A stretch of 64,000 nt of DNA from assembly GCF_003610995.1 (NCBI RefSeq), contig NZ_CP032543.1, forward strand, positions 3,286,001-3,350,000, written 5' to 3'. The position numbers and the translations under genes are program-made. Positions 57,401-64,000 of this stretch are shown here, piece by piece. This DNA comes from Streptomyces griseus subsp. griseus. Lineage in GTDB: Bacteria; Actinomycetota; Actinomycetes; Streptomycetales; Streptomycetaceae. Every line of letters starts with the position of its first letter. The first letter of the stretch is position 1. Under the pieces are notes generated by a model. The model was not told where the DNA came from. It made no database searches and worked only from the letters and a program-made list of their open reading frames with translations.

Positions 57401-60400
57401 TGCTCGGCCCTGGCGAGCCGGGGGACGAGGAATTGGCCGTTACGCAGGGCGAGTTCGGGTTCGGTGGTGGCGGCGGCGATCTTCAGCGCCTCGGCGGGGT
57501 CGAGCGAGCCGTCGGTGTCGAGGAGGGTGAACCGGCCGGGGTTCTCCGCCTGCGCCGAGCGCACCAGGCCCCAGACCGGCGCCTGGGCGAGGTCGATCGC
57601 GTCGCCGGGCGCGGTGGTGACCGCGCCGCTCGTCAGGACGACGAGCCGCCCGGTCGCGGAGCGTTCGTCGTCGGTCCAGGACCGTACGGCCGTGAGGGTG
57701 TCCGACAGGACGGCACGGACGGCGCCGGGCACATCGTCGCCGGACGGCCGGGCGCACCGGTGAAGTTCGGCGGCCGGGGCCCCTCGGCAGGGGTGGCCCC
57801 GGGCGCGGGCAGGGGCGTCCAGGTGACGTGGAAGAGGGCGTCGGGGCGGGTGGCGCCGAGTCGGGCCGCGTCGACCGGGCGGACCAGGAACGCGTCGACG
57901 GAGGCGACGGGCGCCCCGGTGGGGTCGGCCAGTTCCAGCGCCACCCGCTCGGCACCGGTGGCGGTGATCCGTACCCGCAGGGTGTCGGCGCCGGTCGCGT
58001 GCACGGTGACGCCGTTCCAGGCGAACGGCAGCCGGATCCGCTCGTCCCGGGGCCCCTCGGTGGCGAAGTCGGTGGCGTGCAGCACGGCGTCCAGCAGCGC
58101 CGGGTGGAGGCCGAACCCCGCGGGCGACACGCCCCGGTCGTCGGAGGAGGGCAGCGCGACCTCGGCGAGGACGGCGCCGTCGGGGGTGCGCCACACGGCG
58201 CGCAGGCCGTGGAAGGCGGGGCCGTAGGCGTAGCCCTGAGCGGTCAGGTCCTCGTAGAGGCCGGAGATGTCGACGGGTTCGGCGTCGCGCGGCGGCCAGG
58301 GACCGGTGGCGAACGCGGCCGGTCCGCCGTCCGGTGTCCGGGGGGCGAGCCGACCGGTGGCGTGCCGGGTCCAGGGGGCGTCGGCGGGGGCGTCCTCGTC
58401 CCGCGCGTAGCAGGCGACGGCCCGGTGGCCGGCCTGGTCGGGGGCCTCGGCCACGATCTGGAGGGCGACGCCCCCGGTGGCGGGCAGCACCAGCGGCGCC
58501 TCCATGAGGAGTTCGTCGATCCGCTCGCAGCCGGTCTGCTCCCCGGCGTACGCCGCGAGGTCGACGAAGGCGGTGCCCGGGAGCAGCACATGGCCCGCGA
58601 TGGTGTGGTCGGCGAGCCAGGGGTGGGAGCGCAGGGAGATCCGGCCGGTGAGGACGACGGCTTCCGAGTCGGCGAGGCCGACGACCGCGCCGAGCAGCGG
58701 GTGGGCGGCGTCGACCTGGCCGAAGGCGGTGGCGTCGGCGGCGGACCCCGGGGCGCTCAGCCAGTACCGCTCGCGCTGGAAGGCGTAGGTGGGCAGGTCG
58801 ACGCGGTGGGCGTCGTAGGCGGCGAAGAAGGCGCGCCAGTCGGGTGCGGTGCCGCGTGTGTACGCCACCGCCAGCGCGGACAGCAGCTGGCGCGGCTCGT
58901 CGTGGCCCCGGCGCAGGGCGGACACGAACGCGGTGCCGGTGTCGGGGGCGCAGTCGCGGCCCATGGCGCTGAGGACGGGGTCCGGGCCGAGTTCGAGGAA
59001 GGTGTCGACGCCCTGCGCGAGGAGCCAGTCCATCCCGTCGCGGAACCGTACGGCCTCGCGGACGTGGCGCACCCAGTGTTCGGGGGAGGACAGTTCGTCG
59101 GTGGTGGCGAGCCGTCCGGTCAGGTGGGAGACCACGGGGATGGTCGGCGGTGCGTAGCTGAGGATCTCGGCGACCTGCCGGAACTCCGCGAGCATCGGCT
59201 CCATCAGCGGCGAGTGGAAGGCGTGCGAGACCCGCAGCCGCTTCGTGCGGTGTCCGGCGTCGGCCAGCAGCGCGGCGATCGCGGTGACCGTCTCCTCGTC
59301 GCCGGAGAGGACGAGGGAGGTGGGGCCGTTGACGGCGGCGATGCCCGCCCGGTCGCGGCGGTCGGCGAGGAGGGGCGCCACCGTCTCCTCGGAGGCGTCG
59401 ACGGCGATCATGGCGCCGCCCTCGGGCAGCGCGTCCATCAGCCGGCCACGGGCGGCGACCAGGGTGGCCGCGTCGTCCAGGGAGAGGACCCCTGCGACGT
59501 GTGCGGCGGTCAGCTCGCCGATGGAGTGGCCCGCCACGTAGTCGGGGCGTACGCCCCACGCCTCCAGCAGCCGGAACAGCGCGGTCTCGACGGCGAACAG
59601 GGCGGCCTGCGCGTACCCGGTGCGGTCCAGCAGAGCGGCCAGGGGCGAGCCCTCGTCCGCGAACAGGACGTCCCTCAGCGACCGGTCGAGTTGGAGGTCG
59701 AGGTAGCCGATGGCGTCGTCGAGGGCCTTGGCGAAGACGGGGTGGGTCTCGTACAGGCGGCGGCCCATGGCGAGGCGCTGGCTGCCCTGCCCGGAGAACA
59801 GGAACGCGAGCCTGCCGCCGGTGACGGCACCCGTGTGCACGCCGGGGGTGTCCTGCCCCTCCGCGAGCGCGCGCAGCCCGGCCAGGACGCTGCCGTGGTC
59901 ATCGGCGAGCACCACGGCGCGGTGGCCGAGTGCGGTGCGGGTGGTGGCCAGCGAGTGGCCGAGGTCGGCGGGGCGGAGTGCGGGGTCGCCCTCGACCCGG
60001 TCGAGGAGGCGGCGCGCCTGGGCGCGCAGGGCGGTGGCGTTCCTGGCCGAGAGCGTCAGCGGTACGGGGGTCCCGGCGTCGGCGGGCGCCCGGTCGTGGC
60101 CGGCGGGAGGCTGCCCGGCGGCCGGGGGTTCCTCGACGATGAGGTGGGCGTTGGTGCCGCTGACCCCGAAGGAGGAGACACCGGCACGCCGCGGCCGGTC
60201 GCCGGGGGTCCAGTCGACGGGTCCCGTCAGCAGCCGGACGTCGCCCGCCGACCAGTCGACGGCGGGGGTGGCGGCGTCGACGTGCAGGGTCGCCGGGAGC
60301 CTGCCGTGGCGCATCGCCATGATCATCTTGATGAGTCCGGCGGAGCCCGCCGCGGCCTGGGTGTGCCCGATGTTGGACTTCACCGAGCCGAGCCACACCG

Positions 60401-61808
60401 GGCTGTCCTCCGGCCGGTCCTGCCCGTAGGTGGCCAGCAGGGCCTGCGCCTCGATCGGGTCGCCGAGGGTGGTGCCGGTGCCGTGCGCCTCCACGGCGTC
60501 CACGTCGGTGGCGGCGAGCCCGGCGTCGGCGAGGGCCTGGCGGATGACCTGCCGCTGGGCCCGGCCGCTGGGCGCGGTCAGTCCGTTGGAGGCGCCGTCC
60601 TGGTTGATGGCGGTGCCGCGGAGGACGGCGAGGACGGGGTGGCCGTTGGCCTGCGCGTCGGAGAGCCGCTCCAGGACGAAGACGCCGACGCCCTCGGCGA
60701 AGGCGGTGCCGTCGGCGGCGGCGGCGAACGCCTTCACCGTGCCGTCGGGGGCCAGACCGCGCTGCCTGCTGAACGCGGTGAACGTTCCGGGGCTGCCCAT
60801 GACGGCGACGCCCCCGGCCAGGGCGAGGCCGCACTCACCGCTGCGCAGGGACCGTACGGCCAGGTGCAGCCCGACCAGGGAGCCGGAGCAGGCGGTGTCC
60901 ACGGTCAGCGCGGGGCCTTCGAGGCCGAGGGTGTAGGCGACGCGGCCGGAGACGACGCTGGGCGCGTTGCCGCTGAGGAGGTAGCCGTCGAGGCCGTCGG
61001 GCGCCTCGTGCAGCCGCATCGCGTACTCCTGCGGCTCGGCGGCGACGAACACGCCCGTACCGCTGCCGCGCAGGGTGGCCGCGTCGATGCCCGCCCGCTC
61101 CACCGCCTCCCACACGGCCTCCAGGACCAGCCGCTGCTGCGGGTCCATCGCCAGGGCCTCGCGGGGGCTGATGCCGAAGAAGTCCGCGTCGAAGTCGGCG
61201 GCGTCGGGCAGGAATCCGCCGTGCCGCGCATAGGTCGTACCGGGGGTCGCCGGGTCCTCGTCGAAGAGCCGGTCCAGGTCCCAGCCCCGGTCGTCGGGGA
61301 ACGTGTCACGGATGTGGGTGCCGTCGTCGACCAGCCGCCACAGGTCCTCCGGCGAGGCGACCCCGCCGGGGTAGCGGCAGCCGATGCCGACGACGGCGAT
61401 CGGGTCGTCCGAGTGGCGGCCGGGGCGCGGTGCGGGCCCGTCCCGCTCGGGCAGCTCCAGGGCCTCGGTGCGCAGGTGGGCGGCGAGTTCGGCGGGCGAG
61501 GGGTGGTCGAAGGCGACGGTCGGCGGCAGCGAGAGGCCGGTCGCGGCGGAGAGCCGGGTGTGCAGTTCCACCAGGGCCACCGAGTCGAGGCCCAGTTCGC
61601 GGAAGGGCCGCCCGGTCTCCAAGGCGGTGGTCCCGGGGCGGGTCGCGCGCAGCACCTCCAGGGTGTGCTCCCGCACCAGGCCGAGCAGCACATGCGTCTG
61701 CTCGGTGGTGGGCAGCGCCGACAGTTCCCGCACGAGCGCCTCGTGCGGGCCGGTGCCGCCGGCCGGCGCGCCGTCGGGGCCGGAGACGAAGTTTCCCGAC
61801 TCAGTCAT
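45421..61808 (-). CDS. PKS-A: initiating type I PKS, loading ACP plus three KS-AT-DH-KR-ACP modules, one-base frameshift
   Basis: 5462 residues when the frameshift at 57776-57783 is bridged. The N-terminus is a lone loading ACP ([12 protein letters not shown], Ser76), with no KSQ, AT or CoL domain, as in vicenistatin-type macrolactam synthases that receive an amino-acyl starter in trans. Module 1: KS 61410-60140 (active site CSGS instead of CSSS), AT 59820-58760, DH near 58610, KR 57365-56840 (LDD), ACP near 56400. Module 2: KS 56220-54940, AT 54625-53590, DH near 53430, KR near 52190-51650 (ADG), ACP near 51230. Module 3: KS 51035-49760, AT 49420-48390, DH near 48230 (DxxxS in the second motif), KR 46820-46290 (MDN), ACP near 45850. 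All three ATs have HAFH, so malonyl. Predicted output: three conjugated alkenes. The C-terminus carries an [11 protein letters not shown] docking tail. ATG 61808 follows GGAG at 5 bp. Confidence 0.94.
48819..49434. repeat. AT-core block shared with PKS-D (copy in PKS-A module 3)
   Basis: Partner of 19291-19906, at an offset of exactly 29,528 bp with no indels. It indicates recombination or conversion between distant PKS genes of the cluster. Confidence 0.88.
57776..57783 (-). other. Frameshift site in PKS-A (GGGGCCCC run)
   Basis: Loading ACP, KS1, AT1 and DH1 read in a frame that stops at 57633. KR1 onwards reads in another frame whose coding sense begins here: [20 protein letters not shown] aligns with module 2 ([20 protein letters not shown]). 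Adding one base to this GGGGCCCC run joins the two frames exactly. A missing base from sequencing is likeliest. If real, it would cut the protein within module 1, before its KR. Confidence 0.83.
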
Positions 61809-62027
61809 CTGCACTCCACACCATCGTCGTCCGCAACGGGACGGAACTCACCAGGAAAACCAAGGAGGCCGGAAAGGCCAGAGGGAAGGGCCGAAGGGAA
61901 GGCCGGGGGAAGGGGCCGGGGAAGCGGGCTCCGCAGCCACGTTAGGGAGGAAGGGGTGGGCGTACGCAGCCCCTTGAGCACCCCTATGAGTCGCGGGAAC
62001 GGCCCCTGCGGGCACCCCTGGGACTCC
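61809..62027. promoter_or_regulatory. Leader/promoter region of PKS-A with AGGGGTG repeats
   Basis: 219 bp between the mutase genes and PKS-A. On the minus strand two direct repeats read AGGGGTGCCCGCAGGGGCC (about 62019-62001) and AGGGGTGCTCAAGGGGCTG (about 61985-61967). Their AGGGGTGC cores are 34 bp apart, about three helical turns. A plus-strand AGGAAGGGGTGGG lies at 61946-61958. Similar motifs occur before PKS-C. The 61860-61920 stretch is purine-rich on the plus strand with no gene. Binding by a pathway activator is inferred. Confidence 0.5.
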
Positions 62028-63455
62028 TCATGGGTCCCACCGGACCGGGCTCCCCCCGTCGTTGTCGTCGCGCCGGGGGCCCGCCCGCTCCAGGCGTCCC
62101 CCGCCGGCCGCGGCCCGCTCGTCGAACGTCCTGCGGACGTAGGACAGATCGGCCAGCAGCCCCGAGGAGGAGACGTCACGGGTGCGTCCGGCGCGGACCA
62201 GCCCGCCGAACGGGAGCCCGCCCACGGCCGCCCAGCGCAGCCGTCCGTCCCCGTCGATGTAGGAGCGGGTGCGCCCGTGGTTGTCGGGGTGCAGGCAGTA
62301 CGGGATGTCGAACAGCCCCCGCGCGAAGGCCAGGCGCAGCGCGGTCCCGATGTCGGAGGACAGGTCGAGTACGGCCTCGACCAGCGCTCTCGCCTCCTGG
62401 TACGTCTGCGAGTCCGCGAGATCCGGGGCGGCGGCCGCGCGGGGGGCGGCGAGCGGTGCGCGGCCGGGGCGGGCCTTCCTGGCGGCCGACTCCAGCGCCG
62501 CCACGTTCTCCTCGATCGTGGGGATGCGGCGCGATTCGGCGACGGTCTTGACGATGAGGCGCTCGGAGCCGGAGTCGACGGCGAGTTCGGCGGCCTCGTC
62601 CAGGAGCAGGTAGGCGCCCGCGTCGGTCTGCGGGTAGACCCCCATGTAGGCGTAGACGACGACGTGCCAGTTGTCGGTGGGCAGCAGCTCGCGGCAGAGG
62701 CGGCGCAGGGCGGCGATCGCCTCGCGGTCCTGGCCGGGGTGGGTCTGCTGGGCGTAGCTGAGCGAGACGCTGCGCACTCCGTGCTGGCAGAAGAAGAGGG
62801 CCTCGACGAGGCTGATCGCGACGAGTTCGCTGGGCGGGCAGAGCTGGCCGAGCATGCAGCCGCCGAAGGTCTCCAGGTGCGGTTCCACCCCCGTGTCGCG
62901 CAGCCGGGCGAAGTCCTGGGTGCAGCGTTCCCAGTTGCGTACGGAATCGTGCAGCGGGGTGCGCCCGTAGGGGAGGCAGTACGAGACGGGGCCGCCCTCG
63001 GTCGCGTTGAGGTACGCCGACCTGAGGGCGGTGAAGATGTCGCCGGGCACGGCAGAGCCGTGGCGGACCTGGACGGGGAAGTCCGGGGCCCGGACACCGT
63101 CGAGGACCCGTTCGGTGACCCGGGGCGGATAGGTGACGACGGGGTAGCCGTTGAGCCCCGACCCGTCGCGCAACGCGGCCTCGACGGAGGCCAGTTCGCC
63201 GACCCGGGTGAAGCTGTCGAGGGTGATCGTGCCGACGGTGACGGCGTCGGCGCCCTTGGTGGCGATCAGGCCCTCCCGCATCCGCAGCGGGTCGCCGAAG
63301 CCCATACGGGGCTGCACCACCAGGGAGCCGTGGCCGCCGTGGGCGCGGACGAACGTACCGAAGTCCACGGGGTCCGGGCGCCGCGCGGGGTGCCCGGCGT
63401 CGTCGGGCGCCCGCGGAGGACCGGGGACCTCCGCGGGCACCGCCCCGTGGCTCAC
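62028..63455 (-). CDS. glmE: Glutamate (methylaspartate) mutase, large E subunit
   Basis: 475 residues, the usual length of the catalytic epsilon subunit of coenzyme-B12-dependent glutamate mutase (a TIM-barrel that rearranges L-glutamate to 3-methylaspartate). Family-like stretches include VVQPRMGFGDPLRMREGL, SGLNGYPVVTYPPRV, YCLPYGRTPLHDSVRNWE and HLETFGGCMLGQLCPPSELVA. In primary metabolism this enzyme starts glutamate fermentation; in Streptomyces macrolactam clusters (VinI in vicenistatin) it makes the methylaspartate starter. GTG 63455 overlaps the stop of the small subunit by 4 bp (GTGA), as expected for subunits made in equal amounts. No gene for a mutase-reactivating protein is visible. 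The last 100 or so residues include an Asn-His-Gly-Arg-rich region (about 413-418) and an acidic low-complexity C-terminus. Confidence 0.95.
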   Translation of the reverse strand: MSHGAVPAEVPGPPRAPDDAGHPARRPDPVDFGTFVRAHGGHGSLVVQPRMGFGDPLRMREGLIATKGADAVTVGTITLDSFTRVGELASVEAALRDGSGLNGYPVVTYPPRVTERVLDGVRAPDFPVQVRHGSAVPGDIFTALRSAYLNATEGGPVSYCLPYGRTPLHDSVRNWERCTQDFARLRDTGVEPHLETFGGCMLGQLCPPSELVAISLVEALFFCQHGVRSVSLSYAQQTHPGQDREAIAALRRLCRELLPTDNWHVVVYAYMGVYPQTDAGAYLLLDEAAELAVDSGSERLIVKTVAESRRIPTIEENVAALESAARKARPGRAPLAAPRAAAAPDLADSQTYQEARALVEAVLDLSSDIGTALRLAFARGLFDIPYCLHPDNHGRTRSYIDGDGRLRWAAVGGLPFGGLVRAGRTRDVSSSGLLADLSYVRRTFDERAAAGGGRLERAGPRRDDNDGGSPVRWDP

Positions 63456-63955
63456 GCCGGTACTCCGGCCCGTTCGGCCGGGCGGAGCGCGGCCGACTCG
63501 ACCGAGCTCACGAACCGGCTGAAGTCGGCGATGCCGGTGGAGGCGTCGTCGAAGACCGCATCGAATCCGGCGGCCGTCAGCGCGGCCAGCTCCTCGGGGC
63601 TCTGCCGGCCGGTGACGCCGAGCTTCCCGCCGATCACCACGGGGGTCGCGGACAGCTCGCCGGCGGCGCGCAGCGCGGCGATGACCCGCAGTCCGTCCTG
63701 GTGTCCGTGGCCGTTGACGCTGCTGATCACGACCAGCTCGGGGGCCAGGTCGCGGCAGGAGGTGACGAGCAGGTCGTCGGGGACGCAGGGGCCCAGGTTG
63801 ACGACCTCGTAGCCGAGCTCCTCGATCAGCAGCTGGAGGTAGACCAGGTTCCAGGTGTGCGAGTCGGAGGCCATGGAGGTGACGACGACGGTGCCGCGCC
63901 GCCGGGCGGCGGCCGGGGCGTGCGGCGGCGGGGGCGCGAGAGGGGTGAGGTTCAC
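63452..63955 (-). CDS. glmS: Glutamate (methylaspartate) mutase, small B12-binding S subunit
   Basis: 167 residues with the Rossmann-like cobalamin-binding fold of the sigma subunit (VinH counterpart). The His that replaces the lower axial ligand of B12 is His33 in SMASDSHTWN. The classical DxHxxG motif ends in Asn36 instead of Gly. The second and third B12-contact regions are visible as VISSVNGHG (75-83) and VVIGGKLG. It works only as a complex with the E subunit encoded immediately downstream, with which it overlaps by 4 bp. GTG 63955 has GGAG 7 bp upstream, but the frame stays open to the window edge, so a start further upstream is possible. The Pro/Ala-rich residues 1-20 are an extension compared with the usual subunit of about 137 residues. 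Confidence 0.93.
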   Translation of the reverse strand: MNLTPLAPPPPHAPAAARRRGTVVVTSMASDSHTWNLVYLQLLIEELGYEVVNLGPCVPDDLLVTSCRDLAPELVVISSVNGHGHQDGLRVIAALRAAGELSATPVVIGGKLGVTGRQSPEELAALTAAGFDAVFDDASTGIADFSRFVSSVESAALRPAERAGVPA

Positions 63956-64000
63956 CGTGCCGCTCCGGCGGTGGTCGGCGGGCGTGTCCCGGTGACGGTG

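Noticed and set aside
49906..58227. Very long open frame on the plus strand opposite PKS-A, and similar ones opposite PKS-C and PKS-E
   Set aside because: These are antisense shadows caused by high GC and the absence of stops opposite codon-biased PKS genes. Their translations are Arg/His/Pro/Gln-rich with no domain.
57784..59559. N-terminal extension of the downstream PKS-A frame back to 59559
   Set aside because: The stretch is Arg/Pro-rich nonsense overlapping AT1 and DH1 in the correct frame. It is an artefact of the frameshift at 57776-57783.
62028..63955. Methylmalonyl-CoA or isobutyryl-CoA mutase
   Set aside because: The small separate B12 subunit of about 167 residues and the large subunit of about 475 residues match glutamate mutase, not the longer acyl-CoA mutases.

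Overview
The window is a high-GC actinomycete locus, almost certainly Streptomyces. Evidence is the strong G/C third-position bias, GTG starts, GGAG/GAGG ribosome sites and the actinomycete-style modular polyketide synthase (PKS) domains. About 58 of 64 kb lies inside one biosynthetic gene cluster: a modular type I PKS on the minus strand plus genes for an unusual beta-amino-acid starter. No tRNA, rRNA, CRISPR array or intact insertion sequence was seen.

Layout in minus-strand transcription order. The two subunits of a coenzyme-B12 glutamate (methylaspartate) mutase (63955-62028) precede PKS-A (61808-45421), which has a stand-alone loading ACP and three KS-AT-DH-KR-ACP modules. PKS-B (one KS-AT-DH-KR-ACP module) follows after 7 bp, then a ferredoxin-reductase-like flavoprotein. 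A plus-strand island (33075-37868) comes next: a discrete ACP, a transposase-derived helix-turn-helix protein, an amino-acid adenylating ligase and a DHA2-type exporter. A TetR regulator faces the exporter across a perfect 25-bp hairpin. Divergent from the island are PKS-C (two modules, the second with a dead KR), PKS-D (KS-AT-KR-ACP), PKS-E (two modules, the first with the only methylmalonyl-type AT) and PKS-F (one full module plus the start of another KS, running off the left edge).

How it works (inference from the vicenistatin-type macrolactam pathway): the mutase turns L-glutamate into 3-methylaspartate. An adenylating enzyme and discrete ACP carry amino-acyl starter units, and a 3-aminoisobutyryl-type starter enters the PKS at the loading ACP of PKS-A. 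Colinear reading gives a pentaene from five malonate units, a beta-ketone, a secondary alcohol, an alpha-methyl alkene and at least two further alkenes, released as a polyene macrolactam. Eleven extension modules in total would give a 26-membered ring; ten complete modules and part of the eleventh are visible. The decarboxylase, the acyltransferase that loads the PKS, the peptidase and the thioesterase are not in this window.

Two PKS genes (A and E) each have a single-base frameshift in a G/C run inside a linker. Adding one base restores each full reading frame exactly, so both are probably sequence errors. The PKS genes are mosaics: blocks of 0.36-1.5 kb are identical or nearly so between modules, and several such blocks use different codons from their surroundings.
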